64,000 bases of DNA from Sarcophilus harrisii (taxonomy: Eukaryota > Chordata > Mammalia > Dasyuromorphia > Dasyuridae), in the NCBI RefSeq assembly GCF_902635505.1, contig NC_045431.1, forward strand, positions 2,418,001 to 2,482,000. The letters run 5' to 3'. The notes under the pieces are model-generated. The model made no database searches. It was not told the origin of the DNA and was given only the letters and a program-made list of their open reading frames with translations. This document shows positions 35,241-48,000 of this stretch, one piece after another (position 1 is the stretch's first letter; each line of letters opens with the position of its first letter). Both the position numbers and the translations under genes were made by a program.

Positions 35241-38200
35241 TCCCTGGAAGCTTCTCCAACCGTTTGTCAGTCTGGAGTAGACCAGACATGTCACACGCTG
35301 CCTATGTACAGCCCACTGCTGCCTTTGTGATTGGGAGCAGTTGAATGAGAACAGACTTGTAACATGTGATGTCTCAGTCTACATGTTTCCCGAAGGGCTG
35401 CTCATAACTGGTGTCCCCTTTTCTGGTTGAATGGGACACCCCTCATTTGGACAGTGGGCATCCTGCATGGGGGATGAGGCTGAACCCTCCAGACCTTGGT
35501 GCAATGACACTGTTACCTGTGAACAGGAGCAGACTTTGCCGTGGGTAGAGAATCTCTTCTGTACTCACATCCTTTCTGACGGCAACACGGTGTTTTAGGT
35601 CTCCTGTAATGTTACTGATCCCAGAGGATCGACGGAGTCATCAACGATGCTCACTTAACTTTTTCCCCACAAAACCTTTATTCACATCGGGAGGATTCTA
35701 TAGAACGCGATTTGGGAAATACTGATCTCGGTGGTGGGATATGCTTTGAGAGGGCGGGCAGGGTTCTGATCTCCATGAATAGACTTCTTTTGCCTTTGCA
35801 GTAAGTTTAACAATGGCCCCTCAGTTTCTCAGAAAGCCCTGGGTACTTGCAATTTTACACCTAGGTTTACTGTTACTAAAATCTATCTATCTATCTCTGG
35901 GTCACATAGAATCAGTTACAATACATGTTTTGGGAATAATAAATAACTGTCACTGAGTGGGAGGTAGTACTAGAACCATAAGAGCAATTCAGGAGCAGCC
36001 TTTGGACCTCTCAGTAAATAAATTCTTTCTTTGTAGGAAGGGACTCCTTGAGAAGCAGAGCTTTCCAAAGATGGAATATGTAGCCTCCCTAGGGAGTGCC
36101 TGATGGGGCCCTGAAGCTGCCTAAGCAGAGGCTGGAGGACACACTTGGGTGAAGGCCCTTCTACTTGCAAGGTAGCTCAGCAAGTCACCTAAACTTGACA
36201 GTTTTCCCTTAACGTCTACAAAACTCTGGGTGGAGGGAGATCCTTGGAGAAAATTAACATCCTTCAGGTAGGGGTTAGCTTAGACCTTTTCAAAGCAAGG
36301 AATCAGAGTCCTTTTTTTCCCCCCAGACTGTGTCTTCATCAGGTAAAGAGACACTCCCCTAATGCAGACCAGCAGCTGTACCTTACCATATCGGAGTGTC
36401 TCGAGACATAAAATACAAAAATGAGATGATCCCCACCCAAGGAGATCTGTTGTTTGAAATTTGGGATTCTATTTTCGGGGCTTGGAGTCAGCTCCGGCTG
36501 TGTCCCCCACTGGTGGTTATCAACACCTGGAGAGCGTGAGCTCTTCCTCTTCATCTCTGCTGCCTGCCTTTCCTGGGCTCCCTTCTCACCCTCCAGAAGA
36601 AGTCTTTCCCAATCTCCCTCAATGCTGAGCAAGCACTAAGAGCCTCTCCTGCTTTGTCCAGAGATGTGTGTGTGTATTGCCTTCCCCCGCAGCTTGTCCC
36701 TTTGGTATCTCATTTGTACAGGGTTTCGAGTAAGTACCGAGAGCCCCCTAGCTTTGTCGTGGGAGGGCAGGGCCTTCCTTAGCCCACCAGCACCTGTTAC
36801 TTCCGTTTTCTGACTTGGGTTGTGATTATTTCAGCTAGCCTAGGTGCCGTGGGGGCCAGCTCCGACTCCCACCTCCACAAATCTCCAATGTGGTCGAGAA
36901 GTGTTGTAACTTTGGGAACCTGTGGGAGATTGCGCTCCATTTCCTAAATTCATGGGAAGTATTGGCCACTTGTCAGTAAGAATTTTAAGGTGGATAAGCC
37001 CGTGTTCACATCAGTTTGACAGTTGAGCAGTTAGACAGTGCCCAAGTGTCTAGTGGGCAGTGGATTTCTTGATTGAAAATATTGGGTGGATGGATCAGCC
37101 TCATGTCAAATATCCCATTCCTGTCCTTTTGATGTCCCCAGAAAACCAGCAAGTCTATCCCCACTCACTAGAAAGGATGATTGGCTTTGTGATGATAGTC
37201 ATTTTGGTCAGGCTCCATTCAAGGCTATTTTATTATTTTTAAAGTAGCTGCTAGAGAGGTTCTAAGAACAACGTTTGTGCTTCAGGGAAATAGAGGTTTC
37301 TTTGTTTTTCTTTCTCAGGGTAAAAACAGTAGTTCAGCTTCTTTTTTCACTTGGTTAACTAAGAAATTCAAGGGAACCCTAATTTATTCCTGGGTAACAG
37401 CCATTAAAAGGTCTTTTTTTGTCATTTTAATTGTAATTACCTAGAAAGTACGACTGTTCATTAAAATTAAAGGTCTAACACTGATGTAAAGGTCAGTTCT
37501 CTTATTTGCCCACAGAGCAGGTATTGTATAAGCTGCTGAAAGTGGAGCTCTTCTGCACTACTGTCCTGGTGACCCAAGCCTGCTTCAGGAACCATCAGCT
37601 TCTGGAAAGACCTCCTGGTATTCAGGGTGCCGAGTTTCTCCACTGTGGATTGAAAATTTGGTAAGGAAGAAATCCCCCAGAAATAAATTGACATTTCCAA
37701 CAGCATTCCTTCCAGGTGCTAACGATAATAAAGTAAAACAATAGCCCAGTTAGCTAAATTAAATAAGGAAGTTATATTTGTGTCATTTATTTGTGCATGT
37801 GCCATAGTGGCTCTGCTTGAATGTGAACTTTGGGCAGGTAGGGAGTGGGTGCACGCCTAGTACACCACAGCTTAGCAATTATCATTCATCTCTTAAATTG
37901 AAAGGGATTATTTGGAAGTTAGATTTCTGACACATACTGCCACAGACTTTGAAGTAAGCAAATAAGCAATGGAAACGGCTGTCCAAAGGCCGCTGCACTT
38001 TATAGTGCAGGACGGACTCTTTTCCAGCCTTTGCTGATGTAGAATCGTATGGGAAATGTAGAAATTGATTTCATGCTTGGTTGTCTTGTTTCTCACTCAC
38101 AGCAAAGAGGGCAGAGAAGGGAAACTGGGAGAGATGAAGAGGAAAAGCAGCTAGAAGTGTTCCGTTACCTTGGTACCCTGTGACCACCGAGTTGTTTGCC

Positions 38201-38574
38201 ATGTGTGCAGAGGCATCTCAGTGGGATGAGGAGGAAATTCCCATTCAAAAGGTCAGATAAGCTCAGGGGCTACTTTGTGAGCTTGAAAGGGAAAAATAGC
38301 AAAATAAAATGTATCACGATATACTCTTCTGTAGAAAAATGATACTCTTCTTTGTGGCTTCAGAAACGTTGAGACTCCGATGTAAGAAAAACGAATGCCC
38401 CACAAGGTTCTATTGGCAGATTGCATCCCCAAAATAGCAACTACTCCTCTTCTTCTGGGAGGGTTGCTCATGAGCCCTTATCCAGTATGCGCCGCCCCCC
38501 CCCCCCCCCATTATCAAGCATTACCTGATATGCTGGTGAGTCTCAGTTCTGTACCAATATTTCTGCTGATCTCT

Positions 38575-39190
38575 AATCTTTTAAAAACATGTTTGAAAAT
38601 GTTTCCAATTACATGTAAAAGCAGTTTTTAGCATTTTTAAAAATTTTGAATTCCTAATTCTCTGTCCTTTCCTTCCCTTCTCCCTCCTTGAGAAGGCAAG
38701 CAATTTGATATAGGTTATAGATGTATAAACGTGCAAAGCTTATTTCCATGTTGGTCTTTTTGTGAAAAAAACTATAGACCCCCCCCCCCAAAAAAAAAAC
38801 TCACTAAAACAAGAAAAAGAAAGAAAGTAAATATGCAGATGGATAGCATTTTTCATCACAAGTCTTTTGGAATTGTCTTGGGTCATTTTTTTGATCAGAA
38901 AAGCTAAGTCATTGCTAGTTGGTCATTGTGCAGTATTGCTTTTAATGTGTACAGTGATCTTCTGGTTCTGCTCACTTCACTTTGGGTCAGGTTATCTGAA
39001 CTCATCCTGATCGTCACTGCATGTAGCCAAATAGTACTGCATCCCAGATCCCATACCACACCTTATTGAACCATTGCACAGTTGATGGGTGTCCCAGTAA
39101 TTTCCAATTCTTTGCCACCACAAGAAGAGTTGCTTTACATAATTTTTGCCCTACTCCTTTTTTTGGATGTTTTGGGGATACAGTCCTAAT
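38575..39190 (-). mobile_element. L1 3' UTR fragment, minus orientation
   Basis: The plus-strand words TTGGAATTGTCTTGGGTCAT, GATCTTCTGGTTCTGCTCAC, ACCTTATTGAACCATTGCAC and TAATTTCCAATTCTTTGCCA appear in the same order as in the copies at 59583-60390 and 62073-62590. Confidence 0.7.
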
Positions 39191-41868
39191 AGTATGTATG
39201 TATAAGATGTAATAATAGATGTATAAGATACAACTAGTTCAAAAATCTTGTTGGGATTAGGAGACTAATAAGGTGATTGTTTAGAAAAGAACACAAAACA
39301 ATGGAAGCTATTATGCTAAATGGACATGCCAAATTTTATAGGATTGTTTACAAAGGTAAATCAGCACAGAAAATTACAGAGAATATTACCAGTGCTCCAG
39401 GGCTACACTTTAGTAGAATTTCATGTTGGTCGCTTGATTCTCCTGCTTGGTAGTTTGCCAAAAGACCCTGGATATACAGAAATGGAGGAGACACAATTTA
39501 ATAGTGTTTGTCTCCAGCCTTTCTTCAGTATCATCAATGTGAGCTACATTGAAAACACTGGGAGGAGTAGATGAAAGGTCTTTGGGACAAAATGCAAATC
39601 CCCTGAAACCACGAAAGGGTAAAATCTGATCCGATGTGCACCTTACACATATACCAACTCTCGAAGTCAAGGTTGAATTCTCAGGAGCATATTGAGTTAC
39701 TGGCTAACCCTGACTTGACCCTTTAGGAAGGAGACAATACATATAATAGTGCATTTGATAGCAGGAATGTGCTCCCTATAAGCCATAGACTCTTGTCTGT
39801 AATTGAATTGCATGAGGGGCGGGATGGGAAGAGAGAGAGAGTAGGTTTTGGAAAGGTGAACAGGGTATCTTTGGGAAACTAAGAAAAATGAAGAGAGGTA
39901 TTGTTGGAAAACGTGATATGATCTGCCCAACTGTTAAATCCTTTGTTTAAAAGGTTATCGGGGGAAAGGCTAGGAAAAATAACTTTAATAAATGTCTTGC
40001 TTTAAAGTTACTATTTGTTACATAGGATGGCTCTCGAGGAGGGGGAGATGGAGGGATACACGGGATATTCTGGTGATGTAAGAAAGAGAAAACATTTAAA
40101 AAGCAAAAAAAAATTTAAAATGTGCCTTGCACCGAGTTGGAATTTCTACTTTGAAATCTCTTATTTATTATGGAAATGCCAAAAACATCTGTAGATACGT
40201 TTTTCATGAAAGAAAATAAAGCAGAAAGCTGAAATGTTTTGTCTCTGACTAAAAGACTCAGGCTTTCTCACTGCTTGTATTAGCTACCCATGACTATTTC
40301 CTTTTCTGGAGAAGGGGATAATAACAATGGCTCCATCTTCACAAGATTCCCATGCAGAATTGCTCTGGCTATTTTAAAGCGGTGTGTACGCGATGCTATA
40401 TTACATATTGAATACAGATTTACAGCTGGAAGGGACAGTAGGCCAACAGCCCCCTCACATTATACAAGTCAACATTCTGATGGGTCCCCAACCATATTCC
40501 CCCTGAAGGTGATGACCAAATCTCCCCTCAGTGTTCTAGAGGGTTTGACTTTTATAGCTCACAAGTTATCATTTGATATCAACCAGTCAGATTTCCTTTG
40601 CTTTTATAAATGAGTATATATGTATATAATAAAATATAAAACTTATAAATGCTTTTATAAATTACTCATGAGTAATAAATAATTACTTTTTATAATAATT
40701 AGCATAAAAACAACCCCCCAAAAGTCTATGTCATACTCATCCTACAAATAGATACAGAGCCCAGGGCAACAGATTTGGAAATGAAAGGGTAACTTTCTGG
40801 AGAGAAGAGTTCAAGGGAAGTAATGAGATTTGAAGTGAGATTACAAAGGGTGGAGAAGAAAAAGAAGCTAACCACCAAGAGGAGACAGCTTTGTTTGGCA
40901 AAGAAAGAGAGGAGATCTGTAGGTAGAGAAATGCAGGAAGAGAATTAACTTGAAAGGATGGCAGAGTCTGGTAAGGGTTTTAAGGATGATGAGTAATCTG
41001 TGCAGTCATTCTCCTGATACCCAGTTTTTCAGCTACTTGCTGACACACGGTGCTGCTCTATTTCCACATACAGGAGATCTTTCCTTCTGTCTTTGACCTC
41101 TTTGGAAATAGGACCGTTAATGAGATCAATCTATGCTTTTTTTGTTTGTTTGTTTAAAATTGAGATGTTAATCTGCTTTCATTTTGTAGCTGTTTTGAAT
41201 AGAATTTATTTTTCTACCTCCTGATTTTTAATTAGCAATATGTAAAAAAGCTAATGGTTTTTGTTTTAGTACTTGCTACTTTGAATGAAGGCTCCCCACC
41301 CCCCCACCCCCATTCTTTAGGACTTTAAGCGTCACAAAATTTTGCTGTTGTGAGGGCTATTAATGTCAGTCAAGTGGCACCCGGTACCAGCAAGGAATGC
41401 TCCAAGTTAAGCCACGAGGTGCTCTGCACATAAAAATACTTGCGCTGCCTTTTTGCTTCCTTTCTGCCCACAGCAGACAACCTTCCTTTGCCCCTGATTT
41501 TATTGGAAAAGTTTCCAATATTTTTCTAGTCCACATGACGCCGGCGCACGACTTTATACGGATGCTGTCTAGCTGAGGTAGACTGCAATCACTGCTCGGG
41601 GCTTTTCTGGTGTTTGTACGGGTTTTTTGCCCGAGGGCGGGCTCTTTTTCGCGGAAGGCCTTCTCTCTGATGCCTGGGCAGGGCTGCGGAGGCCGCGGGG
41701 TGACTCGGTGCGCGTCCGGGACCGGCCCCAGCCTCCACACCGGCGTGTAACTGCCGGACACAAGCACTAGAACCCGGGGCCGCCGAACTTTCCGAAGGAA
41801 GTCCCACACTTCCGGTCACTCAGAACCCCAGCAGGCGTTGAAAGTGGGAGGGACGCGCGACCTCTCGG

Positions 41869-41883
41869 CAACGTCACTTCCGC
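41869..41883. promoter_or_regulatory. ETS-CRE composite site upstream of TMEM128
   Basis: CAACGTCACTTCC followed by GC; the ETS core reads GCGGAAGTG on the minus strand. It lies 13 bases before the ATG, so it is probably at or inside the 5' UTR. Shared with the ZBTB49/LYAR promoter. Confidence 0.6.
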
Positions 41884-41895
41884 AGTGGGGCCAAG

Positions 41896-42010
41896 ATGGC
41901 GGCGGCGGCAATGGACGCGGACGAGCTCCGGCAGCTGAGGCGGCGCTTCCAGCAGGAGGCCGAGTCCTTGCTGGGGGCCTCGGCGCTCCGGGGCCACGGA
42001 GCGGAGGCCG
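41896..42010 (+). CDS. TMEM128: TMEM128 coding exon 1
   Basis: Encodes [20 protein letters not shown] and on to RGHGAEA, donor GCCG|GTAAGG. The human start MDSSRARQQLRRRF aligns best from the second ATG (41911), so initiation at either site is possible. Confidence 0.88.
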
Positions 42011-45000
42011 GTAAGGGGTCCGCCAGGGCCCGCGCCTCCCGACCGGACCCGACTGCCCGAGGCCGGAGGCGGGGAGGAAGTGACCCACCCCCGGACTCTG
42101 GCAGGCTCCGCCCCTTTGGGGGATGACGCTCGCGAGCCTTCCCCCGCCCATTCCCGATGGTGCGCGCGCCTCCTTTCCCCTCCCCGCCCATCCCTGTGAG
42201 TGCCCAGGTGCGCGCCGCCTCCTCCCCGCCCATCCCCGCGGGAGTGCGCATCCTTTCAGGGCCTGAGAGGATATGGGTGATCACTTATAAGAGGGAGAGT
42301 CGGTCTCCCCTCCCCTCTAGACAGGTGGAGGGTCCGAACCCCGAAGGTGGTCCCCTGGCTGACAAACGGGGAAACGGAGGCCCGTGAGAATTTGGCGGGA
42401 GGTCCGTTCAGCACTCCGTTTTGGGGACGTGCCGGAGAGTTGTGGTAGCCGAGCCCGAGACCAGGGGGACTTCACCCCCTCCTGCCCACTTAGAAGTCAC
42501 TTATGAAAGGGCTTTGGGGCGATCGGGCTCCTGTCCTGACTTCGCCACCATTTCCCCTGTTCTTAATCTCCTGTAAGGAGTCGGAACTCCTCCCGATACA
42601 TTGTATCAGAATGAGTTTGCAGAGGATACATTGTATCAGCTCGGATCCTTAGTAGGGGATACATTGTATCCTCTCGTTAGTCCAGACTTCCCGGTTAAAT
42701 CCCTGCACTGTGGGAGGTCTCACTTTCCTGAGCGTCCCCAAGGATGATGGAGATCAGCCTCATCCGGCTTTTATTTACGGGAAACGAGGCCGGCATTTTG
42801 AGAATAAAAGGCCTTTCCTCCCCCATATGTTTGCATGTAAGAGTCTGGACTTGAGTCAGGACGTTAATAATGACTTTCATCTACTGCAGAGACCACCCAG
42901 GTTCTTTGCCTGCAGTGATATTCCTGTGTGTTGTCCAAAATGGACTCTCTCCACTGCCTCATTGCTTAGGGTAAAAGCACAAAACCTCTTCTTATTTGCA
43001 GAAGCGTCTGCAGCTGTTGAGAAAAAAGAAAAGCCTCTTCCAAGACTTAATATCCATTCTGCCTTTTGGATTTTGGCATCCATTGTTGTGACATATTATG
43101 TCGAATTTTTTAAAACTGTGAAAGAAAACATACAGACGAGTGGGTAAGAATTCAGTTTTGTGAGTAAATATTCTAGTAAATCTGTTTGTTTGGTTTTTTT
43201 TAATGTCTTGCTTTTGGTGACAAATGAAACGGCACAAGTTCTTTTTCAAGATCCCACTGGGAGGCTTTCTATATAATCCAGATGTCTTTGTTTTAAGCAG
43301 CCTCTGAAAACCACTGCTTTTCGGTTCTATGGGGCCCACTTTGGGAACATCTACCCTTTTAATCCTTTTTACCATGAGTTTTCAAGGCCTCATTTGCAGG
43401 CTATTTCCCCAGAGAATCACAAGCTGACACTGATCTGAGCAACCACAGTGGGACACACTGTAACTTGACTCCAGAATAGTAATGTCCTGAAAGACCATAA
43501 CCAAGAACCATCTCTATTAATATGGACAGAAAAGTGTGTTTTGTTAAATTCATCCTGCAGTTCATTTTTTTATAACATTGTATTCTAAAACATAAAGCTT
43601 ATGTATTACATACATGCTATAATGTTATAGCTCCGGGCAATTTCATCAGTAAGAAGGAACCCTGGCAGATCAGCACCTTTTCCACTTCTGCTCTTAGAGA
43701 GTTACCTGGAACACTGGGATTAGGGATCACTTTCTCAGGGGTCTTGTGCCAGTGTGGATGGCCAGAGCTTCCTGATTTCCCGATCACCTCTTGGTCCACT
43801 TGTTGCCTCTGTGTAGCTCTATTTTTATTTCTGTGTTTATTTTTTAAAAAGCAAAATTCTGTTGTTTAGTGAAATGAAACAGGTTTCTATAATAAGGCTC
43901 TGGGTTTGCGTTCAGCAGTGCTCAAGCACCTGATAGTCTGCTTGGTGAAATAGAACATGAATATAGAAGGAAGAATAATGCGACACAGACTGATTTTTTT
44001 TCTCAGGGCTGGTTTGGGAGCTCTGGGGGCTCTAGGGCTTGGAGAACGAAAAGGCTGTGCAGAAAACCTGTGCAGAAAACCTTCAGAACCCTTCATGGCT
44101 GAGCTGGGCCATGATGAATGTGGGGAGGGGGTGAAGACTGAGCTTCTGAGAGGCTTAGTTAGGAGTCAGCACCTGAGGAAACTTATTTCATCTCCCAGAG
44201 CCTCTATTCCCTCTCTTTTAACAAAGATTTCTTAAAAATAAAAGTAATTTAGCAAAACTAACTGATCGGAGTCCTTTTACATTTTTTTTCAGGTCTTCTC
44301 TGGGTCTGGATAGTCATTAAAATTATTTAACATTAAACACAATGCTTTGCTTTGGGGGGCTCTTCAGCGTACCTTCTTTCAGCCTTTTTGTTTGGTGTTT
44401 CCTTTGCTCTGAGGCGCCCCTGCCTCATTTGTTTTGGCTTTTCAGCTCCACACACCCCCTCCCACTTTTGTGACCGGGCTGGCTGTCTGTGGCGCCCAGA
44501 GCTCCCATCCTTGGGTTGCTCTGGGGCTCTTTGAGGCACCTGTGCTTCAGCCCCGCTGCAAGATCGCAGAGTTCCCAAGGGCGGGCCTGGGGTCCGAGCA
44601 CTTACATTCCTCCAGGAGCCCCGGCCTTTATTTGTGGTCTGTCTGTAATTTGTCAGCAGTGACTTTGACCACGATGGACCCGACGGCCGTTCACTCCGTA
44701 CCGCTCTTCTTTTTCTCCTTCAGGTGGCTGCTGGTTGGGATCGGCCTTCTGATCCTAAGCTTATCGATTGCATTTTACTGCATTTTGTATCTGGAGTGGT
44801 TTTGTGGGATTAGAGACTATGACGTCAAGTATCCGGCGCTGATTCCTCTGACCACGGCTACCTTCATTTTAGCAGGAATTTGGTAAGTGAAACACAGGGA
44901 AGAACAGCTCCCTTCTGGAGAAACCCCCACGGACAACAGAACGTTCCCAAGCAGATCTTCACCCTTCCCCTTATTTCCGGATCTGACACTGCATTGCTTT

Positions 45001-48000
45001 GGGTGTAGGGTAAATCGTTAAATTTAGAAGCAGCGGAATAGCTGTAAGTGGCGGCGTCTGTAGGCGCCAACCTCCGGGAGGTCTCTGGACTGCCGAAGGT
45101 CCTGTGGGGGGAGGCACAGATCGGCACAGAGCCCGTCTTAACCGCATTAGTAGTGGAGGAAGTGGGCTTGTGGTGACACAGTGGGATCCTGCGAATCCCT
45201 ATTTGGGCCATCACAGGCTTCCTCCGCCCGTGGGCCCAGGCCTTGTGCTAATCATGGCAAGGTAGCTGTTTTCCGCCCTGCTAATCCACCATCTGAGGCT
45301 AGGGCAAGCCTCTCTGGAGATCAATAACTAAGCTTGATCGTTGTGCCTCTTTTATGCCTTGTTTTCTATTAATACTCCCACTGGACACAATTCTCTCCAG
45401 TTACGAACATCAGAAACATTATGTACCTGAAGGCTAAGTTCTTGAAGAATTATTTTTGTAATCAAACAGGGCAGATTGGGAGGTTTGGGGCTTTATTCCT
45501 TGCACTCCGTTGTGTGACTGTGCAGATGGCACCTCCTATAGAGAAATCTCTCTGTCCCCTTCCCATGTCTTTATCAGATCACCTTGATATATTTGTGGCC
45601 TGTCCTCCCGAAGACTTGGTCCAGTTGAATGACCTTTGCTAATGATCCCCTTTCTATGCGTAATAACAGTGTCTGACTTTCTCCCAAGGTTTTGCGTGCT
45701 CTGCGCTTTCAGTAGCTTTGGAAGTTTGTCCCTTAATGTTTTCAAAACGTGCTGTTCTAGAACACGTGGTACCGTGTGTCTCTGCGCTGCTCCAGCTCTT
45801 CTCTCACATTTCCTTTTTTTTTGGTGCCATGTGAACAATCCGGGACCACATAGTGTTCAGATGAGCTCCTGTGCCTTGGATGCTGAGACGAGTTTGTGGT
45901 AGAAATTCAGCAACTTCTACTTTGCCTCAGGATTTTCTTTTTTCCAGTTTCACTGGAATGTCCTTGGGATGATTTAGTTCAGTGCTTGGTGCCAAGTTTT
46001 CTAGATGCTTGTCCTTTCCCTGCCACTTGGGACTTTTGCCGTAATGCTCTTCCATCGTGTTTTTACTGTTTGGCAAGAACGTTTATATTCTGAACTGGCG
46101 AAGTCCTTAGTTGCCATGTCGCTTTACCTGACAAGGAGATCGAGTGATTACTAATTGATTCTCCTATCTAATTTAAAACATAGAAATAAGGATTTTTTTC
46201 AGATTTATCCTCATGTAATATCTGAGTTAATATTCTCACTAGAAATTTAAAAATCCATAATTTAACTATTGATTTGATTTTTAAATCACTTAATAGAAGC
46301 TACTCCATAGAGTTATATTCCATAGCTTTATTGTGGGATGCAGGTCTATCGGTGTCTTCATTATTTTTCCAGTGGAAGATAAACTCCGATAGAATGAACT
46401 GAATACTTGTTTTCTGAGCACCTGGTGGATCTTAGCTAATAAGGAACGACTCCTCATTAGGAAGCTGGGTACGAGATGGGGTGTTTTATTGGTTACAGCA
46501 ACTCACAAGAACTGTCTTAAGTTCTGAAGTTCAGTAAAGGGTGTTGTGGTCTGCACCATTTGGAGGATTTCAATTCTCCAGTGAAGTTCAAGTTTCGGGA
46601 AGGAAGACACGGGGAATTAATGAGTATTAATTTTTATTACTGTGTTACCAACAAAGTGATACTCGGTCACACTTAACAGCCATTAAATCCAAATTGCTTG
46701 GTGAAGTGATTTATTTTAATTATGCTGGGGGGAAATTCAAATGATGACCATTTCTAGAGTGTAAAGCCTTTGTGTTTTTACCTGGGGAAGTCATCTGCTT
46801 CCTCTCTACAGAAGTACCATTTTCTGGCAGTGCTTTAGGGGAACACAGAGCACTTATTTACTCCACTGTAGAACATTTAGATGAGTCCGGATTAAGGATA
46901 TTCATTTGTGAGCTAGGCAGATGGATCTCTGCAAGTTTGGGAAGCATTAGGTAGAGTGAAAGGTATATTTCCACACTGAGTCTGTTGCTATGGTTTTAGG
47001 CGTGTAACTAAATACAGCCTTGAAAGTAAAGAAAGACATTTATAGAGCTCGCTTAAAGTAAATATTTTTGTCAATGAAACCCTTTCAGTGTTTAGAGATG
47101 ACAGGGTATGAGATAACGTACAGTGAGTATAAAGTGATTCCTTTTTAGGGTCAAGACAATTTACTACAAAATTATACCCCTCAATCTTCAGGGCTGAATC
47201 ATGTACTTTACTATTTTACACAATACATTTCTTTTCCCTTTCTTTCACTAGACCTTCACTAAGACATGGGAAAAGGAGCCGAGGGGAGCAGGGGAATTGT
47301 ATCTTTTGTTTCTTACAGCTTTGCTGCCAAGGAAACTGACTGCAGGACATAGGCAAGATTGACTTGCACAACCAAAAATTTTAGATTATTTCATGTCTAA
47401 TGTGATAGAATTATCAGCAGAAGAATTGGTCTGTCTCATAAAAATATTGTAGAAATAATTACAATTTAAACATTTAAAAATTCTTTGCATGAAGTTAATT
47501 TGTTTTCTAGTCAGTTAAATATTTTTATTACTTCTATTTCCCAATGTATTCTACTCAGACCCACCCAGAAAGACACTGTCAAAAGAAAGACAAGTTTTGA
47601 AAAAAGATGACAATGCTAAAAAAAAAAAAAAAAAAAAAAAAAGTATTCAATTTATTTTTTGCCTTTTAAGATTTTTTATTTTTTATTAACAGTACTTAGT
47701 ACAGTTCCTGGCATATGCTAAGTGCTTACTAAATGAAACTACTGAAATGGGGAGAGATTGAGGCAGGAAGCCAATTAGGAGACAATAATCTAGGTGAGAA
47801 GGGATTAGGGGCTGGACCTAGGTGACAGCTACTTATTGGATTTTCCAGCGGGTGTACACAGTGAGTTTTTTAAACATAACTTAAACTGGAATAAAAATTC
47901 CTTTGTACAAATACTACTTTTAGAAATCGAAACTGACTCATTTTTTTTCCTTTTCTTTTCAGTTTCAACATTGCCTTATGGCCCGTGTGGACACTTTTCA

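Larger units (their letters stand above)
31733..41800. other. LYAR-TMEM128 intergenic region
   Basis: About 10 kb without a recognised exon. It holds an L1-type 3' fragment (33690-34060), an RTE-tailed SINE (35063-35240), an L1 3' UTR fragment (38575-39190), a short C run (about 38496-38509) and several stretches I cannot explain. A 163-codon minus-strand open frame lies at 31875-32366. Confidence 0.6.
41600..42160. promoter_or_regulatory. TMEM128 CpG-island promoter
   Basis: GC- and CpG-rich block around TMEM128 exon 1, with no TATA box. It contains the ETS-CRE composite (41869-41881) and a YY1-type AAGATGGCGGC (41893-41903) that overlaps the start codon. Confidence 0.75.

Noticed and set aside
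41366-41809. 147-codon minus-strand frame divergent from TMEM128
   Set aside because: It starts in the CpG island and has no recognisable domain. It could belong to a divergent non-coding transcript, but nothing in the sequence supports a protein.
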